A DNA stretch of 64,000 bases from Enterobacteriaceae bacterium ESL0689 (GCA_029433525.1 JAQTIF010000001.1:868001-932000); one strand, 5' to 3'. Shown: positions 32,542 through 40,320, counted from the stretch's first letter. Program-made: numbers and translations. Notes: generated from the sequence alone by a model not told the origin.

Positions 32542-32817
32542 ATGGCTAAAATTGACGTAACATGCCCGTTTTGTCAACAAACTGAACCCGTTAAAAAGCA
32601 TGGCCTGGGTAAGTCCGGTTTTCAGCGCTATCGTTGTCAGTCATGCTGTCGTACTTTCCAGACCGATTATGCTTATCGTGCCTGCCGCCCCGGCATGAAA
32701 GAACAAATTGTTGACCTTGCTATGAATAATGCCGGTATCCGTGATACCGCACGGACTCTGCATATCAGCATCAATGCCGTTGTCCGCACTTTAAAAAACC
32801 CGCGCCACGATGTGTAA
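32542..32817 (+). CDS. insA: IS1 InsA repressor/transposase N-terminal part
   Basis: InsA is the 91-residue zinc-finger and helix-turn-helix protein of IS1, binding the terminal repeats and repressing transposition when made alone. From ATG 32542 it reads MAKIDVTCPFCQQTEPVKKH, with zinc cysteines CPFC and CQSC, and a C-terminal HTH (IRDTARTLHISINAVVRTLK). A 42-bp longer frame from 32500 starts inside the terminal region and is not used. An AAAAAAC slip site at 32793-32799 allows the -1 shift that makes the InsAB' transposase. Confidence 0.9.
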   Translation: MAKIDVTCPFCQQTEPVKKHGLGKSGFQRYRCQSCCRTFQTDYAYRACRPGMKEQIVDLAMNNAGIRDTARTLHISINAVVRTLKNPRHDV

Positions 32818-32822
32818 CCACA

Positions 32823-33236
32823 TTGCCGCTGGATAATCTGCAAATCCAGCTTATCTGTGAAGTGGATGAGATGTGGTCTTTTGCTGGCAGTAAAAAGCAG
32901 CAACGCTGGCTGTGGTATGCGTGGGAGCCTCGTCTCAAACGTATTATTGCGCCTACTTTTGGGCGCAGGAGCAAAAAGACACTGCGCAGGTTACTGAGAT
33001 TATTATCAGGTTTTCATGTCGCCTTCTGGTGTACCGATAACTTCAGCGCATATGACATACTGCCGGATGAAAAACATATCAGGGGTAAGCTTTACACGCA
33101 GCGGATTGAACGGGAAAACCTGAATCTGCGTAACCGCTTAAAGCGACTGAATCGTAAGACCCTGGGGTACTCAAAATCTGTTGAGATGCATGACAGGATC
33201 ATCGGCACTTTTATTGAGCGCGAATATTATATTTGA
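32823..33236 (+). CDS. insB: IS1 InsB' transposase catalytic domain
   Basis: This frame is normally translated as the C-terminal part of the InsAB' fusion by -1 frameshifting at 32793-32799. It carries the IS1-type DDE catalytic core: the CEVDEMWSF start, the CTDNFSAYDILP segment with the second Asp, and TQRIERENLNLRNRLKRLNR with the Glu. No damage is visible, so this copy may be active. Separate translation from its own ATG is possible but is not how IS1 transposase is made. Confidence 0.88.
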   Translation: MPLDNLQIQLICEVDEMWSFAGSKKQQRWLWYAWEPRLKRIIAPTFGRRSKKTLRRLLRLLSGFHVAFWCTDNFSAYDILPDEKHIRGKLYTQRIERENLNLRNRLKRLNRKTLGYSKSVEMHDRIIGTFIEREYYI

Positions 33237-33266
33237 GACAATATAAACATATTGAATACACCACCC

Positions 33267-33612
33267 ATGGGAGCCTCGTCTCAAACGAATTATTGCTCAT
33301 ACTTTTGGACGCAGAAGCAAAAAGACACTGCGCAGGTTACTGAAATTATTATCAGGTTTTAATGTTGCCTTCTGGTGTACAGATAACTTCAGCGCTTATG
33401 ATCTGCTGCCGGATGAAAAACATATCAGGGGTAAGCTTTATACACAGCGGATTGAACGGGAAAACCTGAATTTGCGTAACCGATTAAAGCGACTGAATCG
33501 TAAGACTCTGGGGTACTCAAAATCTTTTGAAATGCATGACAGGATCATTGGTACTTTTATTGAGCGCGAATATTATGTTTGAGACGAAATAAACACATTG
33601 AATACATCACCC
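33267..33612 (+). mobile_element. 3' remnant of a second IS1 copy
   Basis: This segment repeats bases 32920-33266 of the complete IS1 with about 5% differences, starting mid-insB at the WEPRLKRIIA codons and ending in its own right terminal repeat (GGGTGATGTATTC on the minus strand). It lacks insA, the left end and the first catalytic Asp region. The sequence differences show it is an older, independent insertion. It interrupts the integrase gene at its right side. Confidence 0.88.
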
Positions 33613-33732
33613 ATACGCCAATACTTTGAACCGTTAGGATGAAGGAGAAGATACATACCTGCACCATCAGTGAGCTTGATCTTCTTTTCTGGGGTTTTTG
33701 CGTTTTTAATCTGAATGTCAGTCAGAGCCATC
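33613..33732 (-). pseudogene. P4-type tyrosine integrase, 5' fragment cut by IS1
   Basis: On the minus strand ATG 33732-33730 begins MALTDIQIKNAKTPEKKIKL, then TDGAGMYLLLHPNGSKYWR, the hallmark N-terminal DNA-binding domain of P4-family integrases. It ends after 40 codons at the IS1 right end; the catalytic domain is not in the window. Its start lies 175 bp from the tRNA-Phe fragment and it reads away from it, the normal position of an island integrase beside its tRNA target. A GGAGGCTCAACG ribosome site precedes the start. Confidence 0.9.
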
Positions 33733-33871
33733 GTTGAGCCTCCATTGATGGTACAAAACTCATCGAACTGGATATGCCAGCAAATATACCATCAAAACAG
33801 TATAGCTGTAGGTAGATTTCAGTAGATGAGAGTAGACAACGAGATGGGGTAACTAACTGATTTCAGAAAGC

Positions 33872-33898
33872 AAAACGGACGTCAGTAGACGTCCGTTT
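33872..33898 (-). terminator. Hairpin downstream of the tRNA-Phe fragment
   Basis: AAACGGACGTC and GACGTCCGTTT pair perfectly around AGTA, ten bases past the CCA end of the tRNA fragment (minus strand). It has the form of a tRNA-gene terminator, with TTTTGC following on that strand. In an att context it probably travelled with the element. Confidence 0.65.
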
Positions 33899-33907
33899 AT
33901 ATGTTAG

Positions 33908-33957
33908 TGGTGCCCGGACTCGGAATCGAACCAAGGACACGAGGATTTTCAATCCTC
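33908..33957 (-). repeat. ICE attachment site: 3' part of a tRNA-Phe gene
   Basis: The minus strand reads GAGGATTGAAAATCCTC (GAA anticodon arm), then GTGTCCTTGGTTCGATTCCG and AGTCCGGGCACCA: the 3' two thirds of tRNA-Phe including CCA. The D-arm and acceptor 5' strand are missing, so it is not a tRNA gene but the duplicated core expected at the junction of an element integrated in tRNA-Phe. Two anticodon-stem positions differ from E. coli tRNA-Phe by compensating G to A and C to T changes. The soj gene begins 62 bp to the right and an integrase 175 bp to the left. Confidence 0.88.
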
Positions 33958-33967
33958 TTGCTAGTGT

Positions 33968-34002
33968 CAGGTAAGTATAAAAGAGTGTTTGTGCGTTACC
34001 TG
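33968..34002. promoter_or_regulatory. Inverted repeat upstream of soj
   Basis: CAGGTAA and TTACCTG form a 7-bp inverted repeat separated by 21 bp in the short gap between the att core and soj. The spacing is two helical turns, compatible with a repressor or recombination-accessory protein site. The function is inferred. Confidence 0.4.
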
Positions 34003-34018
34003 AGTGAACGTACAGACA

Positions 34019-34891
34019 ATGAAAATTTTACCCGTTATTTCTCCAAAAGGTGGTGAAGGTAAGTCTACCTTTGCTGCCTATCTTGCAGGATTCCTTGCTG
34101 ATGCAGGACTGAAAACGCTTTTAATTGATGCGGATTGGTCGCAACCTACGGCGAGTAGTATTTTTCCTCTGAAAAAAGAAGCACCTTTTGGTCTTTATGA
34201 AATTTTGATGCAGATGATTCCTGACCCTTTGCAGGCCATTTCACTCTCTGCGATTGATAATCTTGATATTCTTTATTCCAATGATCCGGATGAGCTTTTG
34301 CCTACAGCGATGTTGCATGCGGCAGATGGCCGGTTACGTTTAAGAAATATCCTTCAGCACCCTGCATTTTCCCGCTATAACGCTATTATCGTTGATTCCA
34401 AAGGCGCTACCGGTGTGATGACAGAGTTATCCATTTTGTCTTCAACTGGTAATGTTATGGGAGTTGTCAAACCCATTCTTCCCGATGTGCGCGAATTTAT
34501 TCGTGGATCCCTCCATATGTTCTCCCGCCTGAAAACCTACGAAGACTATGGTATTCACCTGCCGAATATATCGATCCTTGTCAATTGCTTTGAAAATACG
34601 CTCCTTGATCGTGAAGCTATGGAAGGTCTTTCCGCCATTATCAATCAGAAACAGTATGACAGTTCAGCGCTGGATAACCGCGATATTTATCGCCTGCTGG
34701 ATACACGCATTGAGGCGCTGGATATTTATAAACTAGGTCACGTTAAGTCGCAGCCCGTTCATCGGCTTGAATATAAAACCCGGCGTAAAGGACCTGCAGC
34801 AGCAGAAACGATGCACAGTCTTGCTTGCGAGCTATTTCCGGAGTGGAAATTGTTCTTTGATGATGTTATTGCCCGGGAGGTTCGCGTATGA
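34019..34891 (+). CDS. soj: ParA/Soj-type ATPase of an integrating conjugative element
   Basis: A 290-residue ParA-family ATPase, the gene that caps the maintenance end of SPI-7/PFGI-1-type ICEs; homologues are needed to keep the excised element. It opens MKILPVISPKGGEGKSTFAA with a deviant Walker A (KGGEGKST), followed by LLIDADWSQPTAS and IIVDSKG as Walker A'/B. I chose ATG 34019 because it gives the family N-terminus; a GTG start at 34004 in the same frame adds five residues. It overlaps the next gene by 4 bp. Confidence 0.92.
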   Translation: MKILPVISPKGGEGKSTFAAYLAGFLADAGLKTLLIDADWSQPTASSIFPLKKEAPFGLYEILMQMIPDPLQAISLSAIDNLDILYSNDPDELLPTAMLHAADGRLRLRNILQHPAFSRYNAIIVDSKGATGVMTELSILSSTGNVMGVVKPILPDVREFIRGSLHMFSRLKTYEDYGIHLPNISILVNCFENTLLDREAMEGLSAIINQKQYDSSALDNRDIYRLLDTRIEALDIYKLGHVKSQPVHRLEYKTRRKGPAAAETMHSLACELFPEWKLFFDDVIAREVRV

Positions 34892-35304
34892 ACCGTAATC
34901 AAATTTGGCGCATGGTTGCTTGCTCTACTGATACATACAATAGACATGAAGAGATTCATGTATTTGTTGATGCTCCTGATTATGAAACAGCAAAAAAGCG
35001 TATTTACGAACGCTTGGCTGAAGAATGGGATCTTCCACAGGAATTTATCGATATATATAACCTATGGAGTGGATCAGAACTTCAAGAAATGTCTACAGGA
35101 GGACAAATACCTGAGGGATTGCCACTGTTGGAGTCCGGGGGCGGCAATGGAATAGTGTATTACGATCGGGAGCCTCTGATTCTGGTCGCGTCTGCCCAAT
35201 TACGTGAAGTGCTTGAAAATGCGCTACAAGCGGTATTGCTCATGGAGCAGCAAGAGCAGCAGGATTGTGGCGATAAGTTTGTTGTTGGAACTAAGCCTGA
35301 CTGA
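34888..35304 (+). CDS. Hypothetical ICE protein
   Basis: A 138-residue soluble acidic protein I do not recognise. The first half (IHVFVDAPDYETAKKRIYER) looks like a small alpha/beta domain; the second half contains EGLPLLESGGGNGIVYYDRE and a helix ending in LLMEQQEQQD. There is no signal peptide or membrane segment. It is coupled to soj (ATGA overlap) and lies 9 bp before the DnaB gene, so it belongs to the element's maintenance operon. Confidence 0.7.
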   Translation: MNRNQIWRMVACSTDTYNRHEEIHVFVDAPDYETAKKRIYERLAEEWDLPQEFIDIYNLWSGSELQEMSTGGQIPEGLPLLESGGGNGIVYYDREPLILVASAQLREVLENALQAVLLMEQQEQQDCGDKFVVGTKPD

Positions 35305-35313
35305 GGAGGAGTT

Positions 35314-36684
35314 ATGAATAAAACAACTATTCCTCATTCAATCGACGCTGAGCAGGCTGTGTTGGGTGGATTAATGCTGGATAATGACCGCTGGGATGAG
35401 GTGATTTTATTACTGGCACCGGATGATTTTTTTGTCGCTCAGCATCGGGTGATTTATCGGGCAATGGCAGCGCTGGTCGGTGAAAATTTGCCGTTGGATC
35501 TCATTACACTCTCTGATCGCATGGAAAAAGGAGAAGAACTGAGGCAAGTGGGTGGGTTCGCTTATCTGGCAGAAGTAAGCAAGAACACACCTTCGGCCGC
35601 TAATATTCTTGCATATGCCGGAGTTGTGGCAGAAAAGAGTCGATTACGAAAATTACAGAGTGTCGGCAATATGTTGATTGCTGACACCCAGGTATTAAAC
35701 GCGCATTCTTCTACTGTTCTTGAGGCAGCAGAAAATCAGTTGTTTCGTATCGCAGAGCAGGGAATACAGCAGGCAGGCACTGAAACCACCATAAACGATG
35801 CTATCGATATGCTGGTCAACCAGCTTGAAGCTATGATGGGGGGTGATGGACTTACTGGTACTCCAACGGGTTTTAGCCAGTTAGATGAAATGACGTGTGG
35901 CCTGCAACCAGGCGACCTGGTTTTGCTGGCTGCTCGTCCATCAATGGGCAAGACCGCGCTGGCGCTGGCTACCTGTGCTGCTGCGGTACGAGAAAAACCG
36001 AATAATTATGTTTTTGTCTATAGCATGGAGATGCCAAAAGAACAGCTCTCTATGCGCTTGATGTCCATGACCGGGCGGGTTGAACTTAGCAGACTTCGTA
36101 GCGCCACGCTGAATGATGAAGAATGGGCCCGTCTTTCACAAGCCATACAAGAAATACTGCAGTGGAATAATCGTCTGATTATTGATGATGTCAGTTATCA
36201 GACGCCAGCAACTTTACGTGCCCGTACTCGCCGCTATGTTCGTAAATATGGGCAGCCAGCTCTCATTATGGTCGATTATCTGCAACTCATTCGCTCACCC
36301 GAACAGGAGAATCGTACCCAGGAAATTACTGAGATATCCCGTTCACTGAAAGCCATAGGGAAAGAGTTTGGTTGTTCTGTTCTGGCGCTTTCTCAGCTCA
36401 ATCGCCAGGTAGAGCAGCGAGCAGATAAACGCCCCAATAACGGCGATCTACGTGATTCCGGGGCACTGGAACAGGATGCGGATCTCATCTTATTCATCTA
36501 TCGGGATGAAGTCTATAACCCTGGAACCATGACTCCCGGCGTGGCAGAAATCATAATCGGTAAACAACGACAGGGACCAACGGGGACGGTAAAAGTGCAG
36601 TTCGATGGTTGTTATACACTTTTTTCTGAATATCAAGAGGGAGGGTATGACCTCGGATATCACAGGAAAGGAGGCCAGTCATGA
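35314..36684 (+). CDS. dnaB: DnaB-family replicative helicase, ICE-encoded
   Basis: A 456-residue DnaB-type hexameric helicase (chromosomal E. coli DnaB is 471). The N-terminal domain reads PHSIDAEQAVLGGLMLDNDRW; the RecA-like domain has Walker A AARPSMGKTALAL (about residue 207), Walker B IMVDYLQLI, LSQLNRQVEQR and the arginine-finger region DLRDSGALEQDADLI. Walker A starts AARP instead of the chromosomal GRP. ICEs of this family carry such a copy between soj and parB, presumably for autonomous replication after excision. The ribosome site is GAGGAGG. Confidence 0.95.
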   Translation: MNKTTIPHSIDAEQAVLGGLMLDNDRWDEVILLLAPDDFFVAQHRVIYRAMAALVGENLPLDLITLSDRMEKGEELRQVGGFAYLAEVSKNTPSAANILAYAGVVAEKSRLRKLQSVGNMLIADTQVLNAHSSTVLEAAENQLFRIAEQGIQQAGTETTINDAIDMLVNQLEAMMGGDGLTGTPTGFSQLDEMTCGLQPGDLVLLAARPSMGKTALALATCAAAVREKPNNYVFVYSMEMPKEQLSMRLMSMTGRVELSRLRSATLNDEEWARLSQAIQEILQWNNRLIIDDVSYQTPATLRARTRRYVRKYGQPALIMVDYLQLIRSPEQENRTQEITEISRSLKAIGKEFGCSVLALSQLNRQVEQRADKRPNNGDLRDSGALEQDADLILFIYRDEVYNPGTMTPGVAEIIIGKQRQGPTGTVKVQFDGCYTLFSEYQEGGYDLGYHRKGGQS

Positions 36685-38351
36685 ATATAGGAGCATCTAT
36701 GCTTCAGCCTGGCCGCAAAACCACGGGGAGCATTGAGCGTATACCGGTAGTTGAAATGCCAATGGTACTGACGATTGAACAGCTGGCACCAAACCCGGAT
36801 AACCCGCGAACATCGAAGAATCCACGCTATGACGAAATAAAAGCGTCAATTAAGGCCCGGGGACTGGATACTGTGCCAAAAGTTACCCAGGATCCAAAGG
36901 GTGATCCAAATAAGTATATCTTCAGTGATGGCGGTAATACTCGTTATCAGATACTGGCAGAACTCTGGCAGGAGACGGGAGATGAGCGCTTTTTCCGTAT
37001 CCATGTACTGGTGAAGCCCTGGCCCGGACGACTTCAGTGTGTGATTGGTCATTTAGCAGAGAATGAAGTGCGTGGCGACTTGTCCTTTATTGAAAAGGCT
37101 CAGGGGATCCATAAGGCGCGGACTATTTATGAGGAACAACTGGGAAAGCCAGTTTCTCTGCGTGAATTGTCCACTATGTTAACCAGTGAAGGATTGCCTG
37201 TTCATAATTCGACAATCAGCCGGATGGAAGATGCTTTAAAGTACCTCTTTCCCTGGATGCCGGACCTTCTTGAATCCGGACTTGGTGCTCCACAGATCAG
37301 ACTGTTACTCGCTTTGCGCCAGGATGCTGAGAAAGTCTGGGATCAGTTTTGCCTTCTGTCTGAACAAAGCGATAAATGCTTTACCGATGTATTTGGTGAA
37401 TGCTGCCGCAAGTTCAATTCCCCCGAACTGTGGTCACCAGAAATGTTCCGTGATGAATTTATTGGTGATCTGCTGCAGGCGCTACCGCATCCGGAGCTGA
37501 ATTATGACCGTTGGTTGATGGAGTTGGATCCGACAGATCGGACTCAACACGCTCATTTTGATGATCATAAAAAGATAACTGATCTTCAGGAAGTGATGCC
37601 ATCCCCATCTTCCGATAGCGTTACTGAAATTTCATCTTCTCCCTTGCCAGAGGCGTTGCCTGAATCAACACATTCCATGTCAGTGATTACAGAGGAACCG
37701 CCGCTTCAGGAGACAAACACGCAGGGAGTATCGACTGATAATCAGGAGACGGTGTCGTCAGTATCAGAACCGCATATAGAAATACAACCGAATTGCAGCC
37801 CTTTGAATATTTCAGATGATAATACGGATACAGATAGAGATAGCGATGAAGCGTTTATCTCTATGCTCCATCCAGATCTGGAGAAGGAGGATGAAACTCT
37901 CTGCCTGGATACCTCTGTTATTGAAGATTCTATCTGGTCAGTACCTTCTTATCAGGATGATATCGAGCATTTACAGAATATGGCCTTCGTTCTGGCCTGG
38001 GAACTGGGTGAAACGCTGGGATGTGAAGATGAAATCCTGCCAGATCGCGCCAGTAGTCTGTCACCAGGCTACTGCGCCGCAGGTGGCAATTGCAGTGCGC
38101 CGACAGCTTTTCTTTTGTCTCTTGCAGGATGTTGTCCGGCGCATTGTCCGACAAGTGGCCTGGATACCGTACTGATCGGCGGTGCCGCGCAGCAGGATGT
38201 GCCGGTTCTTGATGATGAGAATGCCATAAAAATACTGCGATTGATGCGTATTCTGCGTCGTTTACGGGAGCTGCAGCGTGGCATAACCATAACAGAGAGC
38301 GAGAATGTGATGAATAATGAACAATATCAGTATGGTGGGGGGGGTCAATGA
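36681..38351 (+). CDS. parB: ParB-family ICE partition/regulatory protein
   Basis: A 556-residue protein with a ParB/Srx-type N-terminal domain (TIEQLAPNPDNPRTSKNPRY, then YIFSDGGNTRYQILAEL, where GGNTR replaces the usual ERR box) and an HTH region (VSLRELSTMLTSEGLPVHNSTISRME). The middle (about 295-395) is a Ser/Glu/Pro-rich linker of low complexity. The C-terminal part includes an odd Cys-rich stretch (GYCAAGGNCSAP, then LAGCCPAHCP; 38071-38149). With soj it would form a partition-like pair. The start overlaps dnaB by 4 bp; the end overlaps the DUF2857 gene. Confidence 0.85.
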   Translation: MNIGASMLQPGRKTTGSIERIPVVEMPMVLTIEQLAPNPDNPRTSKNPRYDEIKASIKARGLDTVPKVTQDPKGDPNKYIFSDGGNTRYQILAELWQETGDERFFRIHVLVKPWPGRLQCVIGHLAENEVRGDLSFIEKAQGIHKARTIYEEQLGKPVSLRELSTMLTSEGLPVHNSTISRMEDALKYLFPWMPDLLESGLGAPQIRLLLALRQDAEKVWDQFCLLSEQSDKCFTDVFGECCRKFNSPELWSPEMFRDEFIGDLLQALPHPELNYDRWLMELDPTDRTQHAHFDDHKKITDLQEVMPSPSSDSVTEISSSPLPEALPESTHSMSVITEEPPLQETNTQGVSTDNQETVSSVSEPHIEIQPNCSPLNISDDNTDTDRDSDEAFISMLHPDLEKEDETLCLDTSVIEDSIWSVPSYQDDIEHLQNMAFVLAWELGETLGCEDEILPDRASSLSPGYCAAGGNCSAPTAFLLSLAGCCPAHCPTSGLDTVLIGGAAQQDVPVLDDENAIKILRLMRILRRLRELQRGITITESENVMNNEQYQYGGGGQ

Positions 38352-38977
38352 CTAATGCTGGTGGGGTATCGCAGGCAGCTAATGGGCTACTGATGCAACT
38401 GGTGCTGGATTTGAAGAGCGGCTATCTCCGGCGCTGCGAGTCTCTGGGGATCAAACGTGAAGAGATGGAGATGTTGCAAAGACTTTCTATTGAGGAATTA
38501 CATTATCTTGCGAACAGTGAAGTATCGGTGGTGAGTATTAATATCAATCACGACAATCTAATCAGTATGTTACAACGTGCAAGGCTGGAACAACAACGTC
38601 TGCAACAAATTGATCGAGCACTGGCACTGGGCAGTTCAATTGAGTTGATGCAGACGTTTTTCGGCCTTTCAAGCGTTGATGTGGCAGCGCGTCGACGCAT
38701 CGCTGGCATTGAAGCACGGGCTGGACGTGGCAATGCACTGAGTGATGAAGATAATGCGGAAATCTGGCGCTTGTGGCAGAGATCGGGTATTGAAAAGGTC
38801 GAAAGTCATGACGGACTTGATGTCATGATGCTGGCTGCAGAACAACTGAATATTCCCCTGACTTCAGTCTGGCATGCGGTGAAAGGCTGGCATAGAACCA
38901 TATCACATCGATCGGTAAGCCAATCCCTGAAACCAGTGATGAAAAACGCCGATCATGAATGCCACCGTGTGAGGTGA
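38348..38977 (+). CDS. DUF2857-type ICE protein
   Basis: A 209-residue protein matching, from memory, the DUF2857 family found at this place in SPI-7-like elements. It is helical, with an N-terminal region (LVLDLKSGYLRRCESLGIKR), LSIEELHYLANSEVSVVSIN, and a central RLEQQRLQQIDRALALGSS helix, followed by an RRIAGIEARAGRG stretch reminiscent of FlhC-like regulators. Function is unknown; a regulatory role is plausible. It overlaps parB (ATGA). Confidence 0.65.
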   Translation: MTNAGGVSQAANGLLMQLVLDLKSGYLRRCESLGIKREEMEMLQRLSIEELHYLANSEVSVVSININHDNLISMLQRARLEQQRLQQIDRALALGSSIELMQTFFGLSSVDVAARRRIAGIEARAGRGNALSDEDNAEIWRLWQRSGIEKVESHDGLDVMMLAAEQLNIPLTSVWHAVKGWHRTISHRSVSQSLKPVMKNADHECHRVR

Positions 38978-38997
38978 TCTATAAATAGTGTGTTTAT

Positions 38998-39025
38998 CCT
39001 GCATCTAACTGTAAGTGGATGCAGG
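38998..39025 (+). other. Hairpin between DUF2857 gene and replication gene
   Basis: CCTGCATC and GATGCAGG form a perfect 8-bp stem with a 12-base loop, about 20 bp after the DUF2857 stop. It lacks a T-run. It may be a weak terminator or an operator for the replication gene that starts at 39082. Confidence 0.35.
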
Positions 39026-39081
39026 CGTAAGCATACTGACAGAACAGAGTAACCTGATGATTCCATCATAAGGAAAAGAAT

Positions 39082-40320
39082 ATGACGCTGCCTGCGGACA
39101 GCCTGATAGCGTTTACCCTGGAAAAAATGAATATCCGTCTGGCGGCTAATTCACGCTGTGATAACGGACTGGTGCGTAGTGGCTTGCTGTTCACGGGGAA
39201 TGTGCATGATGCGATCCCCCGAAGACTGTTACTGGATACGCGACTTTCCCCCCTTGATAAGATGGGCTGGATGATGATCCGCCTATATGCGCAGAATAAT
39301 GAAGGCGCGATATTTCCCAGTTATGATGAATTGCAACTCCAGTTAGCTTCTCCAGGAAAAGGTAAGGCATCCCGTGAAACGGTGAGTCGGGTATTACTGA
39401 TGCTGCGAATAACTGGCTGGCTTAGTCTTTGTAAACGAGTTCGTGACAGTAAAGGGCAGGTTCGCGGTAATATCTATGCTCAGCATGATGAACCGCTGAC
39501 TTTCCGTGATGCAGAATCACTGGATCCGCGCTTTCTTGATGTTGTTGCTGATGCCTGTCTGAGTAAAAATCGGACGATTAGCCAGACTGCCAGAGATGTG
39601 CTGGCGGAGATAAAAACCGATCCAACAATGCGGCACTATCATAGCCACCTGTCGCTGCTTGAAAACCGACTGGGTCATTCTCAGAATGCCGATCAAATGG
39701 CAGTTCGACAACGTTCGACATTATTAAATCCGGAACCGGGTTCGGATACCGAACTCAGCCTGATTAGAATAAAAAATAACCATCGCGAGCAGAGTACGGA
39801 AACCGAACTCAGTCAAAATCAGGCAGAAATAGTACCGGGTTCGGAATCCGAACTACCAGTAAAATCAGTAAATTATGACAGAGTTCGGAAACCGAACCAT
39901 TACGTACGTAATTTTACACATAGTGTAAATAAAAAAACGTACGTAAGCAGTCTGGTCGCATTACCTGATGTGTTGAAAGCGATAATATCGCAGGAGGATC
40001 AGGCGATGCTGATGCAGCAGCTAAAAGCCCTTCCTGAAGAGCTTGCTCAGCAGGTTCTGTTTGCGCTGCAAAGCATGATGGCCAGACAACGGGTGGATAA
40101 TCCATTGGGCTGGCTACTGGCGGTGCTGAAAAAGGCGCGGGAGGGAACCTTCAGACCGATTAAACAACTGCAATCGATTCAGCCGGATGCCCGGATGCAG
40201 CCACGCCGATCTGAACCACCGCTTTGCTCCATAGCCCCACGAGCTGCAGCAGCCTCTGAAGAACAGATTAGAAATTATGTCAACAGCCTCCGGCAACAAC
40301 TACGACAAAATGCCCGATGA
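39082..40320 (+). CDS. STY4528-type ICE replication initiator-like protein
   Basis: A 412-residue protein resembling the STY4528 family of pathogenicity-island replication proteins. The N-terminal half has a winged-helix-like region (RRLLLDTRLSPLDKMGWMMI, YDELQLQLASPGKGKASRET, VSRVLLMLRITGWLSLCKRV). Residues about 215-290 form a polar linker whose codons embed four 15-bp palindromes and three further ones (39740-39946). The C-terminal part is helical (ALPEELAQQVLFALQSMMAR). The AAGGAAAAG ribosome site precedes ATG 39082. The gene ends exactly where the 36-bp repeat array starts. It is probably the initiator for replication of the excised element; this is inferred. Confidence 0.72.
   Translation: MTLPADSLIAFTLEKMNIRLAANSRCDNGLVRSGLLFTGNVHDAIPRRLLLDTRLSPLDKMGWMMIRLYAQNNEGAIFPSYDELQLQLASPGKGKASRETVSRVLLMLRITGWLSLCKRVRDSKGQVRGNIYAQHDEPLTFRDAESLDPRFLDVVADACLSKNRTISQTARDVLAEIKTDPTMRHYHSHLSLLENRLGHSQNADQMAVRQRSTLLNPEPGSDTELSLIRIKNNHREQSTETELSQNQAEIVPGSESELPVKSVNYDRVRKPNHYVRNFTHSVNKKTYVSSLVALPDVLKAIISQEDQAMLMQQLKALPEELAQQVLFALQSMMARQRVDNPLGWLLAVLKKAREGTFRPIKQLQSIQPDARMQPRRSEPPLCSIAPRAAAASEEQIRNYVNSLRQQLRQNAR
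39740..39897. repeat. Four 15-bp palindromic boxes inside the replication gene
   Basis: The sequence GTTCGGAnnCCGAAC occurs at 39740-39754, 39839-39853 and 39883-39897, and with one mismatch (GTACGGAAACCGAAC) at 39794-39808. Spacings are 54, 45 and 44 bp. Each is an inverted repeat with a 3-base centre. The matching protein segment (DTELS, ETELS, ESELP, KPNHY) is a low-complexity linker, as if codons were constrained by the DNA. They look like binding sites for an element-encoded initiator or partition protein. Confidence 0.75.
39900..39944. repeat. AT-rich nested palindromes (origin-like)
   Basis: TTACGTACGTAA (39900-39911), then TTTACAC-ATA-GTGTAAA (39913-39929), then an A7 run and ACGTACGT (39937-39944). 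The two ACGTACGT boxes flank the central palindrome and an AT-rich stretch that could unwind. This follows the four 15-bp boxes by 3 bp. Together they have the layout of a replication origin inside the initiator gene. Confidence 0.6.

Larger units (their letters stand above)
32481..33266 (+). mobile_element. Complete IS1-family insertion sequence
   Basis: About 786 bp bounded by related terminal repeats: GGGTTATGTATTCAACATAT on the left and the complement GGGTGGTGTATTCAATATGT on the right. Inside are insA and insB in the IS1 arrangement, with a slippery A6C between them. The bases outside the two ends do not match, so no target duplication remains. Immediately to the right lies the 3' half of another copy, suggesting an IS1-mediated adjacent deletion. 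Confidence 0.88.

Noticed and set aside
33908..33957. Functional tRNA-Phe gene on the minus strand
   Set aside because: Only the anticodon arm to CCA is present; the D-arm and 5' acceptor strand are replaced by unrelated sequence, so it is an att core.
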